NCBI GenBank assembly: GCA_037179335.1
Contig: JAKZHN010000052.1
Location: 1 to 64,000 of the forward strand
From: Cyclaneusma minus
Lineage: Eukaryota; Ascomycota; Leotiomycetes; Marthamycetales; Marthamycetaceae
Length of the DNA: 64,000 nucleotides
Reading direction: 5' to 3'
In this document: in pieces, positions 23,505 through 38,460 of the stretch
How positions within the stretch are numbered: position 1 is the stretch's first letter
Layout: each line of letters opens with the position of its first letter
The notes under the pieces: model-generated
The model's input: only the letters and a program-made list of their open reading frames with translations
Databases searched by the model: none
What the model was told of the DNA's origin: nothing
Position numbers and translations under genes: made by a program

Positions 23505-24044
23505 GGGATTCGCTAACGCCCGAACCAACCTTTACTAAAACCCAAATTTCTAGCCGGATCGGGCAAGCGCACATGCACGGACCACCACCGCAATTACGCG
23601 CTAAAGGCGATTTCGCCGTGAAATAAAAAAATTGAATAAATAAGGCCATTAAAATAGAATTTAAAAGCGTGTAATTTCTAATTTTCAAATTTCTAAATTT
23701 TTCTAAATATAATAGTATAATAATTATAATAAAAAGGCAAAAACCCATTTAAAAATAAAATAAATAATTTTGTTTTGGATTCCTTTTTTATAATTTATTA
23801 TAAAGGCTAAAATAGGCTTATTTTCAAAATAAAAGCTTTATTAAATGCCCTGAGATTTATAAAATATTATTTTGTATTTAGTTTATAAAATCCCTTAAAT
23901 CTGTAGTAATAAAAAATAATTTTAAACTTGGGTGCGAAAACGCGTTCGGGTAAAAATTAAGCGCGCGGGAGAATTCCGACCCTTATTTAATCCGGTTAGA
24001 AATTCGGGTTTTAGCAAAGGTTGGTTCGGGCGTTAGCGATTCCC
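23505..24044. mobile_element. 540-bp inverted-repeat element with 8-bp target duplication (copy 1)
   Basis: The ends are GGGATTCGCTAACGCCCGAA and, at the right, its near-perfect reverse complement. The inverted repeats continue for about 50 bp. It is flanked by perfect ataataaa direct repeats (23497-23504 and 24045-24052). An 8-bp duplication fits hAT-type transposition, though P-like and a few other superfamilies also give 8 bp. It has no transposase frame, so it is a non-autonomous (MITE-like) element. The termini keep much more G+C than the surroundings, suggesting insertion after, or escape from, heavy mutation. Confidence 0.85.
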
Positions 24045-25459
24045 ATAATAAATCCCTATTTTCTAAACCAGTATATTTATTAATTTTAATCAGCTTTTTT
24101 TTTACAAATTAAATACTATATTCACTATATTTATTAGTATACAAAATATTTACAATTAAAGAAAACCCATTTTTACCTTTATTTATACCAATTATTATAA
24201 ATAAATTATTATGATAAAAAAGAATTAAGAGCAAAGGCGTTTAATATATTATAATTACTATTTTTAATTAATACGCTATAAATCCCAATGCCATTTAAAT
24301 AAATAAAAAGCAAATTATATTAAATAGAAATTTGAAAAAGCAATATAAAGCAAATATTGCCAAAATTTCACATAAAGTTTACATTTATTTTAACCAATTA
24401 AATAAAAAAACTATTAATACCAAAATCCATTATATAAATATTTTAAATATTTTAAATAAAAAATATTTTATAATTTTTACCATGATTATAAATCTTTATT
24501 TTCGCCAAATTGCCAATTCCAAATAAATTTTAAATTCTATTATTAAAAAACTCTAAATTAAACTCTATATTATTCGCTGCTAAATTATTTAACTAAATTT
24601 ATTTTTTACATATCTTTTAATAAAATACATCATATTTAAAAATATAATACTAAATAAATATTATTTAAATATCATTTAAAAAATAAATCTGCTAAAAAAA
24701 CTATAATTTAAAAAAAAACTATGTATTTTATTGCTTTATAAAAATCAAATAAAAAAATCAAATGCAAAAGAAAGCAATCTATTAAATTATAAAATAAATT
24801 ATAAAATAAATTATAAAATAAATGCCTTATTAATATCCTTTGCAAAGCTAAAATTAGTGGCTATATAAATAGCAAATTTTTTTACAATTAAAAAGATTAT
24901 AATAGTATTAGAAAATATCTTTATTTTTTTATAAAACAAAAAATAATACAAGATATTATAATAATTGGCCTAATAAAAATCCCAATTAAAAAAGAAACAT
25001 ATATAGCTAAAGTCAATGCTAAAAAAATCATTTTTAATTTTTTTAAAGAACATACAATATATATTATTTAATATTTTATTGGCGTTATTAATAAAATTCC
25101 CTATTTTATTTGAATTACCAATTTTAATACTATATTATATATAATTAACTTTTTCTTATTTTTAAAACTTTAAAATTATACTAATCAAAAATTATTAAAA
25201 AAAACCTATATTTAAATTAAATCGGCATTATATTAATAAAAGTTTAAAATAGAAAATATTTATTTGAAAATATTTTATATACTTTATGTTTAGAAAGAAA
25301 TTTACTTTCAAATAGAAAAACTTATTAAAAAGAGCTTTTAAAGAAATTGAATTAAAATAATATATATTTTAAAAGCTATTATACTTAAAATCCTTTTTTA
25401 AAGCATTTAGATAATAAAGCCTATATATTATAAATTTTCTAATTATAGCAGCCAAATTA

Positions 25460-28400
25460 GCATTAGCATTTAATATTATACGGGCCAAAAAGGGCGCCTT
25501 GCGGGCACTTATAAAGCACGTGCGCTAAAAATATACAAAAGGTAAATATTGCTTATTAACAAAACTAAGCAAGGCTTTTAATATATAATATTTAAGCGTT
25601 GCTATTTTTATTTAAAAAAAGCAGCGGCTATTTTTCATGATTAAAATATATATATAATATATTTTTATTTGCCAATTTATTTTTAATTATTATAATAAAA
25701 TAGCTGGTTTTATTTGAAAAGGCATTAATTTAATAAAATAATAATTATTTAATTTGCTAATTGCAAATCCGATAATAATTTTAATTGCAAAACTTTTATT
25801 GAAAGCCTTAAAAATTAATTTTGCCCAATTTAAAAAAAAGCTTAATATTAGTAGCAATACCGGTAAAACCCGTATATTAAATTAAAAAACCGCATTTAAT
25901 AAAAACAATACTATATATATTAATAATTAAAAACAATTATCTAATTTTTTTTTAGCTAAATAATTAATTTATTAATGCAAATTAGCCTATATAAGCTTCA
26001 AATTAAATTGTCCCAATTGAAAATATAAGTATATTGCGCAAAGGCAAAATTAATTAAGTTTTTATTTCTAGCTTAATTTAAAATTAAGCAAATTTAAATT
26101 TTAATAATTTTGCAGCTATTTAATAAATTTTTTAAAAATTCGAAACGAAAAAAGAAATTGCGAAATTGCAAGCCAAAATTGCAATTTTTATTTGCAAATA
26201 TAGCCTATTTAGCTTAAATTTTAATAATAAGCAATTAATTGCCAAAAGAAATTATATATATAATATATATAAATATTACAAATAATTGAATTATTTATAA
26301 AATTATTTTAATATACATCTTTAATTTTCTTTTAAAAACAATTATATTGATTATATTTTAATTATATTTAAAGGCTATATATATATTATATAAGAATATT
26401 ATTAAATAAATTATAAATTAGAAGAAAATTTATAAAAACATTTAAAAATTCAAAATTAAATATATTAAATATAAAGCAATAATATATATTATATATTTTA
26501 AATTAATTTATTAAAAAAGCTTAAAATAATAAAATAATTAAAGAATTTTATTGCGAAATAAAAATTTTATTTTTTTATATAGGAAATATATCTTTTATAT
26601 TTTTTAATAATTAATTTATTTTTAAGCTTTGCAATAATATTAAATAAAATTTTATGTTTTAATAAGGTAATTAAATATAAATTGATATATAATATATATT
26701 TAATATAGCTGGAAATATTAAATTAAAAAATAAATATAATTTTTAATTTAAGGCCAAAAATATATTTAATATAAATAATTTAAAAAAGCAATATAATACT
26801 TATAATAAATTATGAAAATTATATAATATTTTAAAAACTAATATAGTCATTTAATATTAATTTAATCATAAAGGCAAAACAATAGCTGTTATTAAAATAA
26901 AAGCCAATAATATAATTAAAATTAATATTGGCTTTTTTATATTTTAATTTCAATTTTAATAATTATAGCCTATTTAATTATATTTAAAAAAAGCTTAAAT
27001 ATAGGGCTTGCAAATATAAATAATTTAATAATAAAATATATATTTTAAATAGCAATGGCTTTAATAGCTATAAAAGTAAAGCCAATTATATAAAAATAGC
27101 TTTAATTATAGCTTTAATTATAATAATTATAATTCAAATAAATATAATTAAGGCCTTTTTATAAAAGCCGCAAATAAAATCCCTAATTTTACAAACTATA
27201 TGCATAAATATAATAATTAAAAAGAAATTGTCAATAATTGCCTTATTTATTAATTCTTTTATAGGATAAAAGCGTATAATAATCAATTATTTAATTGCAA
27301 TTAATATTTAAAATATGATTTTTGCTTTTATTTTTATTAATAATAAATTAACCAAAAGTTTTATATTACTAATATTTGCAAAAAAAATAAAACAAATATA
27401 TATATATATATAATATTTATAAATTTGCTTTTTTAATAAAAACAAAAGAAAAATTAAATAATACTATAAAATTTTTATAAAAACTTCTAATAATAAAGAT
27501 AATATAAAAATTAAAGTATTAAAATATATAAACTATTTATATAATTTATTTCTAAATATATTTTAATTTAAATAAGCAGGTAATAAAACATTATGATTGA
27601 ATTAAAGCTAATTTTATTTATAAATGCTAAATTAAATAAAAAAGTATTGCTTAAAATAAATTAAATAAATTAAAAAAGCTAAATATGATAATTTATATTT
27701 TATATATAATAAATAAAAAATTATGATATATAAAATACCTTATATATAAAAATCAAGAATATAATATTAAATTATAGAAAACAATATTTAGCAAAATAAA
27801 TAAAAACCTATTTTTTATAAAAAATATTATAAATTTAAATAAAAGTCCTATTATATATATATTAAGCAATTCTTTTTTAAAAATGGATTTTAATATACTT
27901 TTAAACCTATAAATTACTAAGCATTAAAAATACCTGCAAAAAATATATAGTAAATTTAAATTTAAAATTAAAGCAAAGAATTAAAATCTAAAAAACTAAA
28001 AGGATTAAGCTATTTCAATAATATTTTTGATATAATGAGAGCTGGTATATTATTTATATCTTTTAATTAAAATTATATTATAAAAATTAAAATAACTTTA
28101 TTTTATTAATTTATTTATAACGTATTTAAAAAACAATTAATTATATTGAAAAATATTTTAATAATATACTAATAAAAGGCTAAATTTGCAAATTAAAAAG
28201 CCTAATAAAAGATTTTATATTATTTATATTTAAAAAGAAATAGCTTATATTTATATATGAATTATAAAATTTTAAATAATATTATTATTAGAAAGTATTG
28301 CTTATTTCTTTTAATTAATAAATCTTTACCTAAATTAAAAAAAGCCACAACTTTTATTAAGCTGAAGTTTAAAAATATATATTATAAAATTTATATATAA

Positions 28401-31400
28401 AAACAATAGCATTTTATATAAAATAAAGCTATTTCAAATATTTGGTAATATTATTTAAATTAATAAATATATTAATTATATTTTAAGCCTGTATAAATAT
28501 AGTATGTAATTCTTTTTTAAATATTATTATGATAATTTATTTGAATAATATTTTAATTTATTTAAAAGACCTTAATAAATATAATAAATATATAAAAACC
28601 GTATTTAAAAAGCTATAAAAATATTATTTCTTTATAAAAAAAATGCAAATTTAAAATGAATAAGATTTTATTTTTAAGCTTTATAATAAAAACTAATAAT
28701 ATATATATAAAGCCAAAAACGATATACGCTATTTAAAAATAGCTTATATTAATTATATATATAAAATTATAATTATTTTTCAAATAACCCAATTTTTATA
28801 AATAATTTATTTTAAAATATAATAAAAATATATTATTTATAATTTATTTATTTATTAATAATATAAATAATAATAAAAAAGGCCTATTTAAATACCTTTT
28901 AAAAATATAAAAGGCTTTTTAATATATTAAAAATACATTTATAAGCAAGCTAATATTGCAATATTTTAATTTTATAAATTATTTATAAATTATATATAAT
29001 ATTTTCAAATTTATAATATTGGAAATCCTAAAACAATTTGAAAATTTAAATAATTTAATATAATCTTATTGGTATTTAATAGCTTTTTAATTTTGCAAGG
29101 TAATTAATATAAAATTAATATATTAAATATGTAATATTGAATTGCTTATAATTATAAAAAAAAGCAATATATTAAAAATTTATATTATAAAATTTAAATA
29201 TTTTTAAATTATAATAAATTATATTATTTTATAAATGCAAAAGAATTTAATAAAAATTAAATAAAATAGGCGATAAAAGTAAAATTCTATAATTTTAATA
29301 TTAAATATATTACAAAAATGAAAAATTTAGCTAATTCTTTATTTTATAAGCTAAATGATGAAAAAGCAATAAAAGCTATTTAAGCAAAAATATTAAAATT
29401 TGTTTCGCTTATATCATAATAAAAGCTTTATTATCTATTTAATTATATATTAAATATATAATTTTGTAAAAAATATAGCTCCTTCTATAAATACGGTAAT
29501 TATATTTTAATTAAAATTTTTAAATTGGAAGATTAATATTATATATTTTATTTATATGTTATAAATATAAGTTTTTAAATAAAAAATTATACTTTATTTA
29601 AATTATAAAAATTTAAAAGCTAAAATAATTAAAGCAAGCTTTATAATTATTTTTAAAGCTTAAAAAAATAATAAAAATATAAAGCTAATTTATAATATAT
29701 AAAAATAAATAACAATAATTTAAAAATAATATATTATATAAAAAGAGCAAATTATATATTTTTGCAGCAAATATATTATATAACAAACTTTTATATATTT
29801 ATTATAATAATAAATTAATAAATCATTTTAAAATAAAATAAATATTAATATTAATTTATTATAAATATTATGACTTAAATATGAAAATAAAAATACGGAA
29901 TTATATATATAATTATTATATTTATTAGCAAAATAAAATTTGCTAATATATATTTTATAGTTAATTATAGCTTTTATTTTTAATTAATAAATTATAAATA
30001 TATTTATTACAAAATTTTATTATAAAATTAGTAAAATTATAATATATGAATAAAATATATAATATTATTTTAATAATAATAAATTATTATATCAAGATCG
30101 CGAAATTTATATATATAATTAAAAATATTAATATATAATGTTTAATAAAATTACTTTTTGATAAAATTATTTATTTTATAAACACCACTAAAATTATTAT
30201 ATTTAATTATAGCTCAATATTTATTAGTATATTATAAAAAGCCTTTTATTATAAATTTTATATAATATATAAATATTTTATTTTATTTTTAAATAAATAA
30301 ATAAATAAATAAAGCAAATAAATTAAATTTTAAAAATTTATATATAATATTATTGCAATAATAAAAAAGGAAATTAGGCAATTTAATTAGCTATAATAAT
30401 ATTTATCTATAATAATATAAAAATTCTTTTTTTGTTTTTTTTATAATATATAAATATATAAAAATTAAAAGAATATTATTAATAAATATATAAAAAATAT
30501 ATATAAAAAGATATAAAACTATGAATTTTAGTAAAAAAAAACGGATTCTTTTTATTTACTAAAAATATATATTTTAAAATTAAAATGCTAGTAAAAAATT
30601 ATATAAGCCTTTTTTCTATTATTAAAAAAATAAAAGCCCAAGCCTATTATTTGAAATTTCTATTTAAATTTTAATTAAAACAATTATATAATATTTTTTA
30701 TATTAGCCTTTTAAAATGTGCTAAAATATTTTAAAGTAATATATATAAATTATGCTTTATAAATTATAAAAATCCTAAAAATACTTAAAAATGAAAAATA
30801 ATTATAATTATAATATATAAAAAAATAAAAAAACATAATTGATATTTTATATATATTAAAAAGGCTAAAATTAAAATTAGAATTAAATATTAATTTAAAA
30901 AGAACTTAAAAATGCCCTAATAAACTTAAGCAAATTTATTAAAAAAACACCAGAATTAAATTATAATAATAATAATAAAATTATTAAAAAAATGCAAGCC
31001 TTAAAGAAATACCAAAAGGCTAATTTCAGCCTTATATTTAAATAAAAATGCTTAATTATACGCAATATTAAGCAAAAGCAAAAATAAAGGTATTTAAAAT
31101 ATAAAAATATAGATTTAATTATTTTTTTATATTTTAAATCAAATTAAATAAAACTATGTTTTAAAAAACTTGAATCCAAAAATTAAAATTTAGATAATAA
31201 GCTTAATTTAATTAAAAATTATAAAATATATAAATAAGAATTGTAAGTTTTATATATTTAATAATTTAATCAAAAATAAATATTATCTAAAATAAATTTA
31301 ATTAGCAAAATTATAAAAGAATTAAAAATTTTAAAAACCCAATTTATATATATTAATTTTATAAGTTTTATATTTTATATTATATTATTAAAACTCCGTT

Positions 31401-33110
31401 TTTTTATATACTATTAAGAAAATAATTAAAATTATAATTTATTTATACCCTAATTAAATATATATAAAAAAACAGAAAATAAATTTATTAAATAATATTA
31501 AATATTAATTTCTATATATATTAAAATATAAATTCCAAAAATAATTTTGATTAAAATTATTATTATAGCTATAATATTTTTAAATATATTATATATTTTG
31601 CATTTTTAAAAAGTATAAATTTTAAAATAAAAAACTCTTTTGGCAATCTTTATATTATTTGTTAATTAAATTAATTTATTATTATAATTAATATATTAAT
31701 TTTTAAGAAAGGCCTAAATTTTAATATAATAATAATAATAAAGCATAAAAATATTATAAACTGCATTAAATAAAGAAATTTAAATACTAAAAATTTGCAA
31801 AATAATAAATTAATTAGAAAAAAAAGGGCAAAATACAAGCTTATTATATAATAAAAAGGCTTGTAATTATTGCAATAATAATTATATTTAAAATTATTTA
31901 TAGCCTAATTATAAATAAAAGAAATTTAAATAAAAGAAATTTAAATAAAAGCTTTATATATAATGAATACAAATATAAATTCAAAATATAAATATAGGCT
32001 TAATAAAAATGCAATTTAAATTTAATAGCAAAATTGCAAATTTAATATTATTATTAGAATTACAATTAAAATCCTTATTATATAAGGCTTAAAATAAATT
32101 GCCGCCAAAACTTTATATTTTATAATTAAAAATATTAAAAGCTATAATATTAAAATTAAAAAACAATAATAAATAAAAAAAGATAAAAAAGGCCTAATTT
32201 TTATTAAAAGAATATATATTAAAAAACCTATATAAAGCAATAATAAAAAAACCGGCTTTATATAAATAAAGCCTTAATAAGGCCCAATATAATTGCTATA
32301 ATAAAAAGAATCCTAAAAGCAAAAATCCTAAAATTTATTAGAAAATTAAATAAAAAAATTAAAAATTAAAAACGCAATTAAAAATTAATATACTATTATT
32401 GCAAAAAATAATATATATATATATATATATATAAAGAAAAGACAAAAAATTAAACAAATCTTAAATCCAATTATTTAAAATAAGCCGCCGCTAGATTAAT
32501 TTTCCGGCATTTATAAAAAAGGTATATATAAAAATAGTAAAATCCTAATGAATTTTAATATAAAAAAATAAAAATAATAAAAATAATTACATAAAAATAT
32601 AAAATTAACCAGTAATAAATAATAAAAATTATATATTAAAATAAAAATTTTAAAAATTAGGCAAAAATAAATTCGAAAATGAGTATTAATAATAATAAAT
32701 TAAAAAAGCCTATTAATTTATACAGCCAAAATAAAAAGCCGAAATTAATAACCAAAGCCAAATATTAAATTACTAAAAACCAAAAATCCGTATTTAAAAG
32801 CTTTAAATTTCAAAGCTATAAAAAAAGGGGTAATTATTATATAAGGCCAAAAAAACGCGCTGTAAATATTTATAATATATATATGTATATATATAATATA
32901 GAGAACAAGCATTATTTATTAAAAAAGCTAAATAAAGCTTTTAATATATAATATCTAAGCGCTGCCATTTCTATTTAAAAAAGGCAGCGGCTACTTTTTA
33001 TACCTAAGAAATACGTATAACGCATCCTTATTTGCCAATCTTCTTTGAACCATTATAATATTAGGATATTTCAACAAAAGGTTAATTTAAATTATTAAAA
33101 AGGCATTTTA
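25460..33110 (+). mobile_element. Ty3/gypsy retrotransposon relic, copy A
   Basis: About 7.6 kb bounded by related terminal segments of roughly 270 bp (near 25460-25735 and 32833-33110). Both contain AATATATAATAT and a GCAGCGGCTA word. Interior sequence around 28181-28500 is colinear with the gypsy reverse-transcriptase region of copy B (40810-41120). It is full of stops and A+T-rich. Boundaries are approximate to some tens of bases. Confidence 0.7.
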
Positions 33111-33389
33111 ATATTCCCCTTAATTTTTAATAATATAGCTTTTCCAAATTCTATTTCTTTTAAAAAAGAATTATAGGCAATTTATATTATATTATAAGGC
33201 TTTATAACGCATTATATATTATTTAATTATATATTATAATGTAACAATTTTAATATATTAAAATTGGCGCTTTTTTATACATTCTTTTTATATTTAATAT
33301 CTACTGCATTTGGCGTTTTTTTTTAAACCCTTATTTTCTAATTTTAATAACTTTTTAAATTTGGCAAATTAAATTTTTTATAATGCCTT

Positions 33390-36300
33390 AATAAATCCGT
33401 TTGCAATTATATTTTAAACATTAATATAAATTATTTATTGCTTGCAATTATTTTTTAATTTTCCAATAAAATAATATGTAATATTAATATGCTTAAATTG
33501 TTTATAACATTGGAAATTTTTAATAAAGGCTATAGGATTTCTTTTTTTTTATATTTATATAATAAAAATTGTTTTTTACCAGCTTTTTACATTTAATATT
33601 TTTTAGTATTTGGGTGATTTATTATTTTTGCTTAATATCTATAACGGTTGCTATATATTTAGCCTTATAAATAAATATAAAAATATTTTTTTGTTTTTAA
33701 TTTAATTATAATACTATGCTTTTAGAAGTATAATTATATATTCGCTAATGCTTTTTTATTAAAAAATAATTCATAAAAGCCATTATTATAAATTTTTAGC
33801 TTGCTTTTTCTTATTTTCTTTAGCCTATATTTAATTTATTAATTTATTATAATTTTAAAATAATACAATAGCTAGCTTAATTTTAAATTATATTATTTAT
33901 AAAAATTCGCTATAAATTAGGCTAGCCTTTTTACAATATAATAAATATTAAATTTTGTTAAAACTATAAAATATATTAATTTCCCTAATTTCCTTTGGTA
34001 TACATTTACTTTTTTTAATAGAATTTATTATATTGCTGCTATTTATAAAAATAAAATATAGCCTTTTTTTATTAATCGAAAATCCAAATTTTATATAAAA
34101 GTTATTAATATATTATTTTTAATTAATTTACAAAATGTTCAATAATTTATTTCTTATAATTTTTATATCCAGAATTTTTTTAATTTTCCCTAAACTTTTA
34201 CCAATAAATTTAATAAATAGCAAAGCAAAAAATTTAATAAATTTTATATTTAACTTAGTAGCTATTATAATATTATTAATATAAATTGAAATAATTGTAT
34301 TTTTACTTTTGTTAATAAAAAAGCAAAAATTATTAAAGCTTTATTTAAAACCAATTTTAATAATTTTAAATTTAATTAAATAAGTTTAATTTTTAATTGC
34401 TGATTTAAGGCTGTATAAATTTTTATTTAATTAAAAACCATAGCTAAATTTAATAATTATTTTATTTAAAAAGGTCAAATAAATTGATTTTTCAAGGTTA
34501 GCTTTAATAAAAATATTGCTAATATTAACATAGCGGTATTTTATATTTTGCCAAATTATAATAGCTAAAAGACTTCTAAATATATTTATACGGACCATTA
34601 ATAAAATTATATTAAAAAGAATATAAATTCAAATAAAATTATAGGCTATTAAGCGGATTTTATATTTATTTAGGCTATTATTTAAATTTAGCTTAATAAT
34701 AAATATCCATTTAATAAAAACTAAATTAAAAGCTATTTATATAGGTATTTTAATCCAGACATTATTAGCTATTAAATTTTTAAATCTTATTTTAATAGCT
34801 TTTTTTAATTATTTTTATATAAAGAATTATTTACGGCCTTTTCATAAATTTTTAAAATAAAAGTATCTAGAAGCTTTTTATTAAAAAAAGCAAATTTATA
34901 TAAATTACTTTTATTTTTTGCTATAATTGCTATAAACGCTTTTAAAAACCGGTTTTTATATAATATTCTAGCCTTAATAATATTGCGCTTTAGGTAATTT
35001 TATTTATTAATTATATTTATAAAAAGCTTTTTTAAAGCCTTAAATCATAGCCGTTTATAAGCAATAAAAATAAATAAAAGTATTTTATTAAAATTTATAA
35101 TATTAATATGCTTTTATCTAAAAGCATTTATTATATTAATAGTATGTTTTAGCATTTTTATAATAAGAATTTTAAAAAAATGGTTATTTTGGCTAAAATT
35201 TTAAATTATGAAATTTGAAATAAAATATTGCTTTTATTTATTTATTTTAATTAATAGCTGGGATTATTATTTTTGGCTTAGCAATTTTAATTAGCTTATT
35301 TATAAATATCTTTTAATTAAAAGAAATTTCTGGGCTTTTCGTTTTACTAATATTAGTTTACCAATATAATAGCAATTAGAAAATTTGTTTAAATGCCTTA
35401 AAAATTATGAAAATTATTTTCTAGCTTTAAATTTATAATTCTGCCAGGAACTTTTTCATTTTATTTAATAATAAATTTTATAGCCATTTATTCTAAATCC
35501 GGATAATATAGCCTATATTATTTAATAATATTTAAATTATATTTAATAAATATTTTATTTTCTATAAATAAAACCTTATTTTTATAGCCCTTTTTTTTAA
35601 AAAAAAATATAAAACCAAATCCTATAGCCCTAGATTTTAATATTTTCCCATTTAAGAAACTTCCTAATTTAAGCCTTTTTTAAATTAATTTCTTTGCTAT
35701 TAATTTTTAAACCAATATTAATTTTATTTTTATAATAAGCCTTTGCTATAGCAATTTTAAATTAAAATTTAATTAAACGCTTGGTATTATATAATATAAT
35801 TTCAATATTCGCTTTTGCAATTTAAATTATTTTCTTAGCTACCCTATTTTGCCCAAAAAAAAACAAATCCAAGCTTTATATTATTAATTTAAGCCTAATG
35901 AATATTTCTTTTTACCAGTTTTCCTGCTTTATTAATTTTTGTTTTTAATTTCCAATTCTATTTTTTTATATTAGGCAATTAAAATAAAATATATTTTAAT
36001 TTTTAATTTTATAATAAAAGCACAAATCGTTCTTATTTGGCTATTAATTTCTTTTAGCAATTAAGTATTTTTATGGATATTAAAAGGAAATTTATTAGCT
36101 ATATTAAAATATATTAATTTGAATAATTTTATTTTATAATTTGCAGAAGTTTTAAAAATATAATTTTGTATTTTATTAATATTATAATTCTTATAATAAT
36201 AGGAATTCTTTTTAAAATAATAATAAAATATAGCTTATTAATTTTAATTAGGCCTAGATAAGCCTATTTCCAATAAAATAATAAAAAGCATTATTTAGTA

Positions 36301-37000
36301 GCCCTTTATTATTATTATTTTTAATCTTCCTTTTTGATTGCCTTAGCCTTAATTGTTTTACCCGTTTTAATTTTAATTTTAGCTTTAAATTAAATTGCTT
36401 TTATTATATTAAAAATTAGCGCTTTTTGAATTATAATTGGCAGTATTTTTTATATTATAGCAATTAATATATTTTATATTATACTAAGTGGTATATTTTA
36501 TATTATAATAATTGGTGTATTTAATATATTATATTAAAATGCCTTTAAAAAAACAAATTAACATAAAAAATATTTAAGGCATTTTTAATTATTTTAATTT
36601 TAGTAGAAGAAATAGCAAAATAAAGGATAATAATAAAAACTAATTGCTTAAATACCAATGATAATTTGGCTGCTATAATTACAAAATTTATAATATATAA
36701 GTCCTATCATATAAATATTTTAAAAATAAAATTTTAAATATAATAGGCTTTAAAATATGTACCATTTTAATTAAAATCATTTAAAAATCCCTTTTAATAA
36801 ATGTTTTTATTTAAAAGCAAATTTACCCCTAGGTGTAAAATATATAAAATATTTTTAAGCAGGTATTCCCTATTTTAAATTCTTATTAATATAATATTTA
36901 TTTAATTTAAATATAGCCTTTTTTTATTTTAATCGCTTTTTATTAATATAGTAATAAAGTTTTTTAAAAAAATCAATTATATACAATATAATACCAAAAT
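33390..37000 (-). mobile_element. Ty1/copia pol relic on the minus strand
   Basis: Reading the minus strand, 34180-34600 gives copia RT landmarks in order: FIKANLEKSIYL (for the FLNxxLxExIYM block), LYSLKSA (for LYGLKQA), then SIYINNIIIA in place of the catalytic YVDD. Both Asp have become Asn, as G-to-A changes would produce. Further on (33395-33540) an RNase H/C-terminal end is legible: FKHINITYYF for TKHIDIRYHF, and IIANGFIKAL for xIADGLTKxL. The upstream limit near 37000 is a guess. No LTRs were delimited. Confidence 0.65.
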
Positions 37001-38344
37001 TAGCAATTTAAATAAAACGGGAAATTTTACCGGCAATATTAATAAAATTTTAAATAATATATATTGCATTTTGTTTTTAAGCTTTAAAAAAGTCATTTTA
37101 ATTTTAATATTGCCCTTAGCTATATAGGCTTTTTTTTAATTGGAATCTTTATTAAATTAATTATTATAATATTTTATATTATGTTTTAATGGTATTATAG
37201 GCTTTTTAATTATATAAAAAATATTTAATTTAATTATAAGAAATTTTATTACCCTTATAATTATTAATTTTAGCCTTGCGGAAAATATTAGCAAGGCGCT
37301 TATTTTATAGCTTATTTTATAACTTAGTAAATTGCTTTTTTTATATTTGCCTTTTTTACCTAAATTTTATAAAGCAGCAAAATAAATAGCCTTTTTTTAG
37401 TAAATTTATTTTTTAAATAATAGTTAAATAATATTTATTTAATAATATATCTTGCTAAAAGGCATAATAATATAATGCGAAAAACAAAATCTTAATATAA
37501 ATTATTATATAAAATAATTTTAATTAAATAATTTAGCGGTAAATAATATAAAATTTAATTTAGGAGTTTTTAATAATAAAATTTAAAATTTATTTGAAAT
37601 TCGCAATTTGGTAAAGGTAGAAATTTATAATAGTAGTAAACACTATAAAATATGTTTTATTTAAAATTTCCCAGGCATTTATATAATAAGTTTTGGTATT
37701 AATAGCCTTTTTATTTAATTGGTTAAAAAGAATATAAACTTTATAAAAGGCCTTAATAATATTTACTTTATATTTGCTTAAATGGCATTAAAATTTATCA
37801 GGTATTAATTAAAAATAATAATTATAATATATTAAATATTCTTATTTTTAAAAAATATCTTTATTATAATAAACCATTTATAATAATTAGCGTAAATAAA
37901 AATAAAGGAAGCATTGTTTTAATTATAAATGCTTTATATATTAACAAATATAATAAATATAATATTTAATTTATAAGGAAATTTATTATTATTATTATTA
38001 ATTCATAAATAAGTTTAGAAAAGTATAATATTACGCTAATAAATAGTAGGCTTTAAAATTACAGCGCTATAAAACACATATAAAAATATAGTACTATGCT
38101 AGAAATTTAAAAATTTTAAAAATACAATATTATAAATTTTTTATTAAAAATTTAAAAATAACGGCGTTATAAGCTTTTTATTTTGAAAATACAGTATTAC
38201 AAAAATTTTAAAAATAAGGGGTTGTAAAAATTTATTTTTCTAATTATATTAAAATATATTGTTAATTATAATTTATTTAATTTTAATATAGGCTAAATTT
38301 ATTACATATTATATTAAAACAAAGGTTATTTTATAGCTTAAAAA

Positions 38345-38460
38345 TATTATACATTCCTCCCTCGCTTATACGTGCAAAGGTGGCGTAACCCCCTGCATAT
38401 AACCAAGGTATTTTGGCAGGGGGTTCATTCGAACCATTAGGAGGGCACTTTAATAAATTC
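38345..38460. other. G+C-retaining structured island inside the A+T block
   Basis: About 110 bp of ordinary base composition between A+T-rich flanks. It contains nested inverted repeats: CCTCC...GGAGG outside, CCCCCTGC...GCAGGGGG inside, and a small GGTTC-att-CGAACC hairpin. It replaces the place where the 5' LTR of gypsy copy B should be. Function unknown; a short structured insertion is the simplest reading. Confidence 0.55.

Noticed and set aside
23488..23748. 86-residue minus-strand frame at the first inverted-repeat element
   Set aside because: It crosses the element boundary and flanking A+T-rich DNA; nothing in it resembles a transposase.
38425..38445. tRNA gene suggested by the GGTTC...GAACC hairpin
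   Set aside because: No acceptor, D or anticodon arms could be placed at standard distances on either strand.
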